Shown: positions 1-7,609 of the stretch, piece by piece | Layout: each line of letters begins with the position of its first letter | Numbering within the stretch: the stretch's first letter is position 1 | From: Candidatus Endomicrobium neocapritermitis | GTDB taxonomy: Bacteria > Elusimicrobiota > Endomicrobiia > Endomicrobiales > Endomicrobiaceae | Assembly (NCBI GenBank): GCA_009778325.1 | Contig: WRJZ01000027.1 | Location: 1-37,084 of the forward strand | Direction of reading: 5' to 3' | Length of the DNA stretch: 37,084 nucleotides | Notes under the pieces: generated by a model | Told to the model about the DNA's origin: nothing | What the model saw: the letters and a program-made list of their open reading frames with translations, nothing else | Database searches by the model: none | Translations under genes and position numbers: made by a program

Positions 1-97
1 CTTTTAGATGTTCAAATCATTAAAAACGCTTTGCTCAAAGGAGTCCACTTTTAATTTTTTAATAGTCCTGTTTTAAAATTTAAATAACACGGCATAC
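1..97. other. Left edge, no assignable gene
   Basis: Frame 1 on the plus strand is open from base 1 to a TAA at 52-54 and would give a 17-residue tail ending in GVHF. It could be the C-terminus of a gene cut by the window edge, but 17 codons are too few to judge. Nothing else is visible before the inverted-repeat element that starts near 98. Confidence 0.25.
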
Positions 98-224
98 AAA
101 CGGCAATTAATAATTAACAAGTAATAAGTAATAATTTAGGTGTTTTCACGAAGTGAAAACTTATTAATAGATTTCGGCTTCGCCGAAATACAATAGTTAT
201 TACTTGTTAATTATTAATTGTATT
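98..224. repeat. Intergenic inverted-repeat element A (twin-hairpin core)
   Basis: The left arm (104-130) and right arm (197-220) are inverted copies, AT-rich, built on the 7-mer AAGTAAT. The outer left edge reads AAACGGCAATTAA. The core holds two hairpins: TTTTCAC-GAA-GTGAAAA (143-159), then the linker TTATTAATAG, then TTTCGGC-TTC-GCCGAAA (172-188). It lies 7 bases past the MATE stop codon and could act as its 3' structure, but there is no long T run typical of an intrinsic terminator. The first hairpin carries a compensated base-pair change relative to the other copies (A-T instead of G-C). Confidence 0.85.
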
Positions 225-231
225 TACTCTT

Positions 232-1641
232 TTAGCCGTCAATAATCTGCATTTCAATTACGCGCATTTTTTTCCATTTGTATGTTTTGTACCTTAAATA
301 AAATGATACTGCGAGGGCAATTGCGTAGAAAACTATTATACTCCAGCCCGCATACACTCCAAGCTTGAAAACTATTACGATAAGATATATAGGCACTGCG
401 GCTGCAAAAACCGAAAGAGTTATCAGAAGTTTCATGACAAAAGCCGTATCTCCGGCGCCTTTTATAGCCGAAGCGAATATAATATTCATCGGGTCAAAAA
501 TAGAATATAAAGCGACAAATCTCAACAAATTTATTACCATTGGGCGTAGTTGCTCTATGATTTGCGATTCCGCGCCTTTTGAAAACGGATATATAAAAAA
601 GTTCGGAATAAGAATGAACGCTAAAACCACAAATGTCACATAAACATATACGATATGCAAAGCGGTATAAACGCTTCTTTCGGCTAACGACGCTTTATTT
701 TTGCCTAAAAACTGGCCTACCAGTATTGACGTGGTGATTCCGCATCCTACCAAAGGCATAAAAAGCAGATAGTTTATGTTAAGCGCTATATTTGACGCCG
801 ACAGCTCAAGTTCGCCTATAGTTCCTATCACAAGAACAAAAAACGTAAATCCAGACATATCAAAGAAAAACTGCACTCCGTTTGGAAATCCGAACTTGAC
901 AAGTCTTTTTATAAAGCTGAAATCCGGAACAATTTTTCTTGTGTTATAAATTTTATTGTTCTTTTTAGAGACAATCAGAACCGTAAAAATCGCGAATGTA
1001 ACCATTGCTCCTATGATTGTCGCTAAAGCGGCGCCGGTTATTCCCAATTCCGGGAATCCGGCTTTTCCGAAAATAAGCAGATAATCGAAAATAACAGTTG
1101 CGATTATTCCTATAATATTTACAAGAAGTATTACTTTTGTTTTGCCTCTTCCTGCATAAAACCCCGATAATCCGGCAGCGGCAAGCGCAGGGAAAGCGCC
1201 GTAACACAAAACTTTAAAATACTTTACCTCTTCAACAATAATTGCCGGAGCATGCCCTATGAACGTAAAAATGTTTTCCGAAAAAAATGATATGAGCAGC
1301 AAAATAAAGGCGCCGATAAAAGCCAGATAAAAACTTTGCCATACGGACGGTCCTATAGATTTATATTCTTTCTTGCCGTAGTATTGAGAAACAAAAACGT
1401 CCACATAGCTTATCGTTCCTATAAAAATGCTCATGATGGAAAAATTAAGAACCCCGGCAGGAAGCGACGCCGCAAAAGCTTCTTTTGAGTGCCACGCCAG
1501 AAAAAATCTGTTGATAAAGCTTTGTATGGCCCACGCGCCAGTGGATATAATAAGAGGAAACGCTATTTTTAAAAAATCCAAATAGCCTCCGCGGCAGCTC
1601 CATCTTTTTTTTATTTTTTGAAATATGGATTTAATAACCAT
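232..1641 (-). CDS. MATE family efflux transporter
   Basis: This is a polytopic inner-membrane protein of about 469 residues with roughly twelve hydrophobic segments, the usual length of MATE (multidrug and toxin extrusion) Na+- or H+-coupled exporters. Family-like features are the N-terminal FPLIISTGAWAIQSFINRFF helix, the internal two-fold repeat, and the SAIKGAGDTAFVMK stretch late in the protein, which resembles the conserved G-x-G-D-T region. An upstream ATG at 1660-1662 is in frame, but I chose the ATG at 1639-1641. It has AAGGAAAA five bases upstream, and the seven extra residues are charged and unlikely to start a membrane protein. The substrate cannot be read from sequence. It is transcribed divergently from the 1937 gene from a well-formed promoter at 1672-1700. 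Element A follows its stop. Confidence 0.9.
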   Translation of the reverse strand: MVIKSIFQKIKKRWSCRGGYLDFLKIAFPLIISTGAWAIQSFINRFFLAWHSKEAFAASLPAGVLNFSIMSIFIGTISYVDVFVSQYYGKKEYKSIGPSVWQSFYLAFIGAFILLLISFFSENIFTFIGHAPAIIVEEVKYFKVLCYGAFPALAAAGLSGFYAGRGKTKVILLVNIIGIIATVIFDYLLIFGKAGFPELGITGAALATIIGAMVTFAIFTVLIVSKKNNKIYNTRKIVPDFSFIKRLVKFGFPNGVQFFFDMSGFTFFVLVIGTIGELELSASNIALNINYLLFMPLVGCGITTSILVGQFLGKNKASLAERSVYTALHIVYVYVTFVVLAFILIPNFFIYPFSKGAESQIIEQLRPMVINLLRFVALYSIFDPMNIIFASAIKGAGDTAFVMKLLITLSVFAAAVPIYLIVIVFKLGVYAGWSIIVFYAIALAVSFYLRYKTYKWKKMRVIEMQIIDG

Positions 1642-1671
1642 TGTTTTCCTTTTTTGACGCATAAAAAAATT

Positions 1672-1700
1672 ATTATATATTTATCTCGGCAAATTTACAA
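1672..1700 (-). promoter_or_regulatory. Sigma70-type promoter for the MATE gene
   Basis: On the minus strand TTGTAA (1695-1700) and TATAAT (1672-1677) are separated by 17 bases. The expected start is about 20-30 bases before the chosen ATG. Its -35 box lies only 9 bases from the -35 box of the divergent promoter at 1710-1738. Confidence 0.6.
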
Positions 1701-1709
1701 TTTTTTTGC

Positions 1710-1738
1710 TTGAAAATAGAACCATAAATAAGTATTAT
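1710..1738 (+). promoter_or_regulatory. Sigma70-type promoter for the 1937 gene
   Basis: TTGAAA (1710-1715) and TATTAT (1733-1738) are separated by 17 bases. Transcription would begin near 1745, leaving a leader of about 190 bases before the start codon. Confidence 0.55.
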
Positions 1739-1744
1739 ATTTAA

Positions 1745-1936
1745 GAAAGTTCACGCATGTTTTGTAACGGATTTTAAACAAAAACCGAGTAAAAGAAGTT
1801 AAGAAAATACGGATTTTGTTATTCGTGTTTGCGTTTGCAGCTTAAGCTTGCGCCGAAATTACCGGGCATGCCCTAAGGCAATCCCAATATAAAAAGGCGA
1901 AGAAGTAAAAAATGCCCAAAAATTAAGAGGTTCGAA
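1745..1936 (+). promoter_or_regulatory. Long untranslated leader, possibly structured
   Basis: About 190 bases separate the predicted transcription start from the ATG at 1937, with no useful reading frame. The leader holds the direct repeat ACGGATTTT (twice within about 60 bases), the near-palindrome GCAGCTTAAGCTTGC, the perfect palindrome GGGCATGCCC, and two more GCCC/GGC tracts before AAGAGG. I compared it from memory with common riboswitch cores (c-di-GMP-I and -II, c-di-AMP ydaO, SAM, TPP, cobalamin, THF, fluoride) and found no convincing match. Confidence 0.35.
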
Positions 1937-3145
1937 ATGAGAAAATTATTTTATTCCTTACTTGTTTTGTCCGTATGCTCGGTATTTTCATATTCGGAAA
2001 TATTCTATCTGAAATCTGGCAAAGTCATAGACGGAAAAATACTTTCGGAGACTGATGATTCCGTAACGGTCGCCTTGGCTGGAACCGGTATAAAACGTAA
2101 AATAATGCTCTATGAAATCGAAGAAGTTACGAAAACTCCTAGGGCGACTCCTTCGGTTTCACAGGCAAGAAGTGCAGCTGCCGTTACGCCGGAAGACGCC
2201 AGAACGCAGTTTACAAGCGGGCTGAAACAAGAGAATGCCGAAGGCGATATATACGTAAAGGATAACGCGTCCGGAGTTCTTGTTTTTAACGTTCAGGAAA
2301 CTGTCGTTGAAAAACCAAAAGCTTCCGCAAAACCTGCGGATGAAGACGGCGAATTTGACGCGGCTTTATTTTTACTCGGCGGCAGTTCCGATAATTCCGC
2401 CGCGCAAAAGCCTGAGGCAAGCCGGAGCGAATCGCAGGCTTCTTCCATTGCTTCTGATGAGCAGCCAAAAAAAGAAATTGAATCTGGGCAAAGCGAAGAT
2501 TACTCCTATGATGCTTCAATGTTTTTAGTTGATGACCAGCCGGTTCCGCTGTCAAAATCCGATAAAAAAGACGCCGAAGAAAGCGCTGCCGCGGAAAAGA
2601 TTACTTCCGATAAGCCTGAGAGCGAAACCTTTTTGGCGATTGCGCTTGATTTAAAAGGCTCTCATGTTTTTTCAGGCGAGGTTAATAACTCCGGTATTGA
2701 TAAAACAGAAAAAGCGGATTACGGAATAAGTTTGTCAGCCGAACAATACGGTTATGTAAGCAGATTTGCGGCTATAGGTTTGGGAATAGGATTCCAGTTT
2801 AAAAGATGCCTGGAGGAAAGTCCCGGAAGATTCGGTTTTCTTCCTTTGTACGGCGCTTTCAAAATGCGTTTTATAAGCGAAGAAGATTACCATTTCTATG
2901 CCGTAGCTCATTTGGGATATAATTTTCTTCTTGCAAATTCTGCGTATTTGGATAATAAAAGCGATGCCGGAGGAGGCTTGTATTATGCGGGAGGCTTGGG
3001 TGCTTCATACAACAGATACGTGTTTCAGGTGCTTTACTCTGTTAACAATGGTTCGGTAAAATATTCAAGTCCCTACGCCGTCGCGAGAGTCGATAAAGAC
3101 GTAAAGTATTCTAAAGTTGGTTTTTATGTAGGATATTTGCTGTAA
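1937..3145 (+). CDS. Secreted/outer-membrane protein with N-terminal GK(V/I)-x-GKI domain and C-terminal barrel-like domain
   Basis: The protein has 402 residues and no named family that I recognise. Residues 1-20 form a Sec signal peptide. Residues 22-65 (YLKSGKVIDGKILSETDDSV) resemble the small beta domain that opens many secreted proteins of delta-proteobacterial and Elusimicrobial type. Residues 70-230 are an acidic, Ser/Ala/Lys-rich linker containing two copies of a motif, EFDAALFL (139-146) and SYDASMFL (190-197), which recurs in the PorV-like protein at 4726. Residues 235-402 alternate short amphipathic strands with many aromatic and Gly residues and end YVGYLL, as expected for an outer-membrane beta-barrel of about eight strands. 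The start codon follows AAGAGGTTCGAA. A strong terminator closes the gene. Function unknown, probably envelope. Confidence 0.75.
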   Translation: MRKLFYSLLVLSVCSVFSYSEIFYLKSGKVIDGKILSETDDSVTVALAGTGIKRKIMLYEIEEVTKTPRATPSVSQARSAAAVTPEDARTQFTSGLKQENAEGDIYVKDNASGVLVFNVQETVVEKPKASAKPADEDGEFDAALFLLGGSSDNSAAQKPEASRSESQASSIASDEQPKKEIESGQSEDYSYDASMFLVDDQPVPLSKSDKKDAEESAAAEKITSDKPESETFLAIALDLKGSHVFSGEVNNSGIDKTEKADYGISLSAEQYGYVSRFAAIGLGIGFQFKRCLEESPGRFGFLPLYGAFKMRFISEEDYHFYAVAHLGYNFLLANSAYLDNKSDAGGGLYYAGGLGASYNRYVFQVLYSVNNGSVKYSSPYAVARVDKDVKYSKVGFYVGYLL

Positions 3146-3161
3146 AATAATACAAAAATAC

Positions 3162-3195
3162 AGCCCGCGGCTTTTATTAAGCCGCGGGCTTTTTC
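3162..3195 (+). terminator. Intrinsic terminator, possibly bidirectional
   Basis: A perfect 10-bp GC-rich stem, AGCCCGCGGC / GCCGCGGGCT, with a 9-base loop is followed by TTTTTCATTTT. It sits between the convergent 1937 gene and the lipoprotein gene. On the minus strand the stem is followed by GTATTTTTG, a weaker T tract, so it may serve both genes. Confidence 0.9.
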
Positions 3196-3215
3196 ATTTT
3201 ATATGTTTCTAAATT

Positions 3216-3665
3216 TTAATGAACAAGTTCAATGTCAACGTTGTCGGCTTCATTTTCATAATATCCTTCGGTATTTATGACTTTCCTAATCCTGCTTTCA
3301 TCAACACCGTGGTCCTTTATTTTATCCGAGATATTTTTTGCTCTTTGCCTGCTTAAATATGCAAAATTTTCGTCATCGGTTTCATGATACGGAACATTCA
3401 TGGTTACTGAAGTATTGTTTTTCAGATAGTCGGCAAGCTCTTTTATTTTGTCTTCGGATTCTCCGGAAATCTCGGCGGAGCCCTGTTCGAAAGTCATTAC
3501 TATTTTGCCGCTTTTATCAATACTACCTTCAATAACCGAATCCTGCTTCTGCGCTTGTGAAGCCGAAGCTAAGCTTCCCGTATTTTTTGCGGAATTCTCA
3601 TTTTTGGCCGAGCACGCGCTTACAAATACGAGCGAAATAAACGTCAAAAATATAAGATATTTCAT
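3216..3665 (-). CDS. OmpA-like domain lipoprotein
   Basis: The protein has 149 residues. The signal peptide ends in the lipobox FVSAC, so Cys18 should be lipidated. A short polar linker leads to an OmpA/Pal-like peptidoglycan-binding domain (about residues 52-149). The domain shows the FEQGSAEI strand, the TDDENFAYLSRQRAKNISD block that carries the Asp and Arg used by this family to hold diaminopimelate, and a GVDESRI turn. The HETDDEN loop is somewhat different from the canonical G-H-T-D, so binding is likely but not certain. The start codon follows AAGGGG with six bases of spacing. It is convergent with the 1937 gene and divergent from the 3799 gene. A role in tethering the outer membrane to peptidoglycan is inferred. 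Confidence 0.8.
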   Translation of the reverse strand: MKYLIFLTFISLVFVSACSAKNENSAKNTGSLASASQAQKQDSVIEGSIDKSGKIVMTFEQGSAEISGESEDKIKELADYLKNNTSVTMNVPYHETDDENFAYLSRQRAKNISDKIKDHGVDESRIRKVINTEGYYENEADNVDIELVH

Positions 3666-3698
3666 TAAAAACCCCTTTTATGCTGAAAGAATATGGTT

Positions 3699-3727
3699 AT
3701 GATATAAAAACTTTATAAAATATTCAA
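3699..3727 (-). promoter_or_regulatory. Promoter for the OmpA-like lipoprotein
   Basis: On the minus strand TTGAAT (3722-3727) and TATCAT (3699-3704) are spaced by 17 bases. The start codon is about 34 bases downstream of the -10 box. Confidence 0.45.
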
Positions 3728-3798
3728 ATTTTAGTACTATTATTTCTAATGAGGTTTTTATAGAAATTAAATTATATCTTAGCGCGGGAATATAAAAA

Positions 3799-4650
3799 AT
3801 GAAAATATTGTTATCTGTTATTATTGTTGCCGTTTCGGTAAGTTATTTGTTTGCATTAGAATTGTCCGGCAGAGTTGTCAATATTCAAACAAACGAAGGC
3901 CGGAATGATATAAAAATCACGGTTATTTCCGAGAAATACCCTTTCGAGGAATTCAAATCCGTTACTGACGCCGACGGAGTTTTTACCGTTTCGGGACTTA
4001 AAAGCAATACAAAATATGCTGTAAAAGCGGAAATATCCGATAAATTTGTTATTACTCCCAAGTCAGCCGTATTGCAAACCTCTAAGGCTGATATCAAAAA
4101 TTATAATTTTATTTATCATCCCAAATTTCCGGTTTCTGGAACAATAAGTTCAAATGAAATAAAAACTCCGGGTTTAAAAATAATGTTTAAATCGGGAGCT
4201 CCGTTTTATGACAGCTCGGTTGCTTATCCTGATGAAAACGGAAGATACAGCACCCGCGGGCTTATATACGGACAGGAGTATCGCGCGTATATAAGTTCCG
4301 ATTTTCAGGTTTACGGCATAAAAGGAGATAATTCAATAACAATATCAGAAAATAATATAAAAGATATTAAGATTGTCCGTGTTTTTCACGGTACGGGCAG
4401 GGTTTTTGATTCCGCCACAAAGGAAGGCTTGGCGGGCGTTGCCGTTCATGCCGTCAGCGCGGATGGCTCGCACGAAATTTCAGCCGTAACGTCTGCCGAC
4501 GGTTCTTTTGTTCTTTCAGGGCTGCATAATGGAGAAAATTATATTATAACCGCCAAACCTCAGCCGGGATTTGAATTTCCATATGAAATAAAAACAGGCA
4601 TTGTTAAGTCCGCCGTTACAGATTTAAACTTTCCTTTTATACCTAAATAA
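3799..4650 (+). CDS. Secreted protein with three carboxypeptidase-regulatory-like (Cna-B type) beta-sandwich repeats
   Basis: The protein has 283 residues. A Sec signal peptide (about 1-19) is followed by three immunoglobulin-like units of about 85 residues each, starting near residues 21, 110 and 200. Units 1 and 3 follow the pattern of CarboxypepD_reg/Cna-B domains: a (S/T)GRV start, a T-D-A-D-G-x-F-x-(V/L)-S-G-L centre (TDADGVFTVSGL and TSADGSFVLSGL), then a Y-x-(V/I)-x-A strand. Unit 2 is more divergent (YPDENGRYSTRGL). No enzyme domain is attached, so a structural or adhesive envelope role is likely. The ribosome binding site is weak (GCGGGAATATAAAA). There is no lipobox and no sorting signal that I can see. 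Confidence 0.75.
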   Translation: MKILLSVIIVAVSVSYLFALELSGRVVNIQTNEGRNDIKITVISEKYPFEEFKSVTDADGVFTVSGLKSNTKYAVKAEISDKFVITPKSAVLQTSKADIKNYNFIYHPKFPVSGTISSNEIKTPGLKIMFKSGAPFYDSSVAYPDENGRYSTRGLIYGQEYRAYISSDFQVYGIKGDNSITISENNIKDIKIVRVFHGTGRVFDSATKEGLAGVAVHAVSADGSHEISAVTSADGSFVLSGLHNGENYIITAKPQPGFEFPYEIKTGIVKSAVTDLNFPFIPK

Positions 4651-4725
4651 CAAGAATAAAGCGTTTTTCCACATTCTAGACTATACTTTTTAGAAAGACA
4701 ATTACTAAGTTTTTACAGGGTAACT

Positions 4726-6303
4726 ATGAGTATGAAAAAACTTCTATTGTCTCTGTTGCTAATCACGGCCGTTTCTTCGGCGGCTTTTTCTTCCGTTAAA
4801 AATTCAGGGCGTATAATAAATATCAATCCTTCGGTTCGCGCGGCAGCCATGGGTTATGCATACACCGCGAACACAGTCAACGATGCTTTCGGCATTTTTT
4901 CAAATCCCGCATATGCAGCGCCTTCTCCAATGCTTGGGTTCTCATATTCAACGGTTTTTAATGACGGTAAAAATTTTAGTGAAGAATCATACGGATCTTT
5001 TGCTTTTCTCTATCCCGGTTTATTTTTAGAAACTAACTTAGGAATTGCCGTTGTCTGTTCTTTGGAAGGAAATACGGAAAACGAGCAGGATGCCGCAGTG
5101 TATTTGAATTTATCAAGGCAAATAGGTTTTTTGAATATCGGCGCTAACGCAAAATATGTTAATTCAAAGTTTTACAGGGAAACTGACTATGATTTCATGA
5201 CGGCAGACGCAGGCATATCGGCGGTATTTGGAAAATTTACTTTTGGCGCCGCAGGATATAACCTTTTCGGTGAATTTAAAGATTTTAGAGGAAAAAAAAT
5301 AAATCCGTCTTTAAGCGCAGGCGCTGCTGTGGATTTCAATATAAAAGATTTAATATTTGAAACTGAAGCCGGGTTTGTGCAAAAAAATATCAATGAAAAT
5401 AAAATAAATCCTCGCGCCGGGCTTGAGCTTTTTTACCGTTTTGCCGCGTTAAGATGCGGTTACGAATATGACAAAGATTTGAAAGATAAAGGCTTGTTTT
5501 TTGCCGGGTTCGGACTGGACATAAAAGATATAATTTTTGATTATGCTTTTATTCCCGGTCAAAACGGCAGCGACGACGGAGATATTCATATGGCGGCGTT
5601 TTCTTACAGATTCCCGGCTCTGAAAGCCGACAATGAACAATATAAGCAGCAGATTAAGTATGAGAAACAGCAGGCAAAGCTCGACAAAAAGATAAAAAAA
5701 CAGCAGAAAAAAGTAGAGCGCGTTATGATAAAAGAAGAAGGAATTGACGCTGAACTTTTGAAACAGAAAAAGGCGAAAACCGCCGGCGGAGCTTTGCAGC
5801 ATGCCGGTTATAACGATTACGAACAAGAATTTTTTGCAGTTTTTACTCCGGAAGATGAAGATATTGAGAAATATGCGGAAACGGAAGAGAATGATTTTGC
5901 CTCGGACGTTTATTCGCCCGCGCTTAAACGTTCCGAAGCGCCGTCTAAAGCTCCAAAAGAAAAACAGGCGAAAACCAAGACTTATACTTCTAAAAAAATT
6001 AAAACAGTTTCCAAAAAAGATCAAATTGTCGAAAAAAACGATCCGGAAAAAGCGGATTTTAAAGTAACCTCAAAAGAGATGATGAAACAGGCCGAACTGG
6101 AAGCAAAAAAAGCGAAACTTGAAGCCTCAAAGGCTAAAATTAACGTTAAGGACAGAGACTTTGACGCGGCAAAATATATTATTGAAAATCCGGATAAGGA
6201 AAGCAGCGTAAAACAGCACTACGAACAGCCTACCAAAACGTCAAAAGACGATTTTGACGCCGCAGAATACCTTCGCGAAATGGAAAGAAGAAACAGTTAT
6301 TGA
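4726..6303 (+). CDS. PorV/PorQ-like outer-membrane protein with long charged C-terminal tail
   Basis: The protein has 525 residues. A signal peptide (1-22) is followed by a barrel domain of about 280 residues. It opens with the PorV/PorQ (UPF0164-type) signature: an R-A-A-A-M-G segment, a Y-T-A-N-T-V-N-D-A-F-G-I-F segment and NPA. From residue 305 it becomes Lys/Glu-rich coiled-coil and disordered sequence, with two copies of a motif at the end, DFDAAKYI (478-485) and DFDAAEYL (509-516), resembling those in the 1937 protein. PorV proteins shuttle cargo in type IX secretion, but related PorV/PorQ proteins occur without that system, so function is open. The tail is unusual for the family. The ATG at 4726 was chosen because AGGG lies five bases upstream; the second Met is too far. 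Confidence 0.75.
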   Translation: MSMKKLLLSLLLITAVSSAAFSSVKNSGRIININPSVRAAAMGYAYTANTVNDAFGIFSNPAYAAPSPMLGFSYSTVFNDGKNFSEESYGSFAFLYPGLFLETNLGIAVVCSLEGNTENEQDAAVYLNLSRQIGFLNIGANAKYVNSKFYRETDYDFMTADAGISAVFGKFTFGAAGYNLFGEFKDFRGKKINPSLSAGAAVDFNIKDLIFETEAGFVQKNINENKINPRAGLELFYRFAALRCGYEYDKDLKDKGLFFAGFGLDIKDIIFDYAFIPGQNGSDDGDIHMAAFSYRFPALKADNEQYKQQIKYEKQQAKLDKKIKKQQKKVERVMIKEEGIDAELLKQKKAKTAGGALQHAGYNDYEQEFFAVFTPEDEDIEKYAETEENDFASDVYSPALKRSEAPSKAPKEKQAKTKTYTSKKIKTVSKKDQIVEKNDPEKADFKVTSKEMMKQAELEAKKAKLEASKAKINVKDRDFDAAKYIIENPDKESSVKQHYEQPTKTSKDDFDAAEYLREMERRNSY

Positions 6304-6355
6304 TAAATTTGACAGCCCAGCTTTATGTTGGTACAATCCATATATAAATCAAAAA

Positions 6356-6480
6356 GAGTGAAGAGTGGAGAGTGAAAAGTGAAGATAATGAATTTTCGCT
6401 TTGCGAAAACATATAATAGGTTTCGGCTTCGCCGAAACGCAACATCTTCACTCTCCACTTTTCACTCTTCACTCTGTAGT
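6356..6480. repeat. Intergenic inverted-repeat element B (twin-hairpin core, 7-mer arms)
   Basis: Two 31-base arms (6356-6386 and 6444-6474) are inverted copies, each four 7-mers of the form RAGTGRA followed by GAT. The arms differ at only four positions, all purine transitions. The core carries TTTTCGC-TTT-GCGAAAA, a short linker, and TTTCGGC-TTC-GCCGAAA. The right edge runs into TGTAGTTAAAAAAAGGAG, which is the ribosome binding site of the next gene. Confidence 0.9.
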
Positions 6481-6497
6481 TAAAAAAAGGAGTCATC

Positions 6498-7373
6498 ATG
6501 AGAAAGCTGTTTTTGTGCTTTGCCGTCCTTTGTTTTGTTGCGGCGAATGTATGCGCAAAAGATGTCACAGGGCAGGTCAGAACTTACCATGTAGGAGATT
6601 TTGAGTTTATAGCTATCAAAGACATTGAAACGAACATGGGCAAGGCAATACTTCTTCAGCCGAACGCGGAAGTTGTTGCTAAAGTTATGGCTAACAACCA
6701 GAACCCTTCTTCAATAAACGCTTTTCTCGTAAAAGGCAACAATCACAAAATCCTTATTGATACCGGCATAGGCAGCGGCGGAAATGCAATGAATAATTTG
6801 CGAACTGCCGGCGTTGAGCCTGAAGATATAACGATTGTGTTATTAACTCACATGCACGGCGATCACATAGGAGGACTTATTACTCCGGAAGGAGAAAAGG
6901 TTTTTCCAAACGCCGTTATACGCATGCACGCGAAAGAGCTTGAATATTGGGTCGGCGACAATGCTAAAGATCCGGGAACGTCGGCTCTTGCGAGAAATGT
7001 CCGGTCCGTATACGGCGACAAAATTCAAACATTTAATTGGGGGGATGAGATAATTCCGGAAATAAAAGCATTGAGGGCTTCCGGCCATACTCCGGGACAT
7101 ACGATTTTTGAAATAAATTCCGACAATCAGAAAATGCTTGTCATAGGCGATTTAATTCATGTTTTAAAAGTACAGATTGCCGACCCGAATATGGCAGTCA
7201 CTTTTGACTTAAATCCCAGAGAAGCGATAGAGACAAGAAAAAAAGTGTTTAAAGACGTTTCGAAAAATAAAACAAGAGTTGCCGGTATGCATATTCCTTT
7301 TCCGGGAGTCGGCACGATAACGTCAGCAGCAGGCGGCGCGTATGAGTTTTCGCCTTCCGTTTCCGTAAACTGA
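6498..7373 (+). CDS. Secreted metallo-beta-lactamase-fold hydrolase
   Basis: The protein has 291 residues. A Sec signal peptide (about 1-20) precedes an MBL domain. The zinc motif T-H-x-H-x-D-H is complete (His118, His120, Asp122, His123), followed by SGHTPGHT and IGDLIH, which supply the further metal ligands. Similar secreted MBL-fold proteins include lactonases of the AHL-lactonase type and many of unknown substrate. Lactonase activity is possible but cannot be claimed. AAGGAG lies six bases before the ATG and is joined to inverted-repeat element B. An intrinsic terminator follows. It appears to be a single-gene unit. Confidence 0.85.
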   Translation: MRKLFLCFAVLCFVAANVCAKDVTGQVRTYHVGDFEFIAIKDIETNMGKAILLQPNAEVVAKVMANNQNPSSINAFLVKGNNHKILIDTGIGSGGNAMNNLRTAGVEPEDITIVLLTHMHGDHIGGLITPEGEKVFPNAVIRMHAKELEYWVGDNAKDPGTSALARNVRSVYGDKIQTFNWGDEIIPEIKALRASGHTPGHTIFEINSDNQKMLVIGDLIHVLKVQIADPNMAVTFDLNPREAIETRKKVFKDVSKNKTRVAGMHIPFPGVGTITSAAGGAYEFSPSVSVN

Positions 7374-7393
7374 ACAATAGTTTGATAATATTT

Positions 7394-7436
7394 AAACGCT
7401 TGCCTCAATTTTAATATGGGGCAGGCGTTTTTAATT
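7394..7436 (+). terminator. Intrinsic terminator after the MBL-fold gene
   Basis: AAACGC (7394-7399) pairs with GCGTTT (7425-7430). An inner TGCC/GGCA stem extends it, the loop is AT-rich, and TTAATTT follows. Confidence 0.7.
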
Positions 7437-7443
7437 TACGGCA

Positions 7444-7563
7444 AAAACGGCAGATGTTGGGATGATGGGAAGCTGAGAAGCTGAGTAACGGCAACAACTT
7501 AAACGACTGCAGCTCCTCTCAGCTTCTTCGCATCCCAACTTCTATTCTTCAATCTTCCCGTTT
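7444..7563. repeat. Intergenic inverted-repeat element C (8-mer arms)
   Basis: The left arm (7456-7485) holds GATG/GAAG-type 8-mers ending in two copies of GAAGCTGA. The right arm (about 7513-7555) holds the same units inverted, including CTCAGCTTCTTCGCATCCCAAC, of which 13 and 9 bases match with one 8-mer difference. The left edge reads AAAACGGCAGA and the right edge CCCGTTTG. The centre reads TAACGGCAACAACTT and lacks the twin hairpins. Confidence 0.8.
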
Positions 7564-7609
7564 GTTTTTTGCGTATATATATTATAAAATCTTTTATTCA
7601 GGTCTAATT

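Noticed and set aside
143-188. Twin hairpins of element A as a classical intrinsic terminator
   Set aside because: There is no T run after either stem on either strand, and elements with the same core also lie upstream of genes within co-directional runs. A termination role remains possible but not on this evidence.
1860-1936. Known riboswitch in the 1937 leader
   Set aside because: GGGCATGCCC and nearby GCC tracts look suggestive, but I could not match the conserved cores of the common riboswitch classes by eye.
5449-6024. 191-codon minus-strand open frame opposite the PorV-like gene
   Set aside because: It is the shadow of the Lys/Glu-rich tail (AAA/GAA codons read as TTT/TTC), giving a Phe-rich product with no start signal. 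The plus-strand gene has signal peptide, family motifs and ribosome binding site.
6498-7373. Naming the MBL-fold protein as an N-acyl-homoserine lactonase
   Set aside because: The H-x-H-x-D-H motif is shared by the whole superfamily. Nothing seen separates lactonases from other secreted MBL-fold hydrolases.
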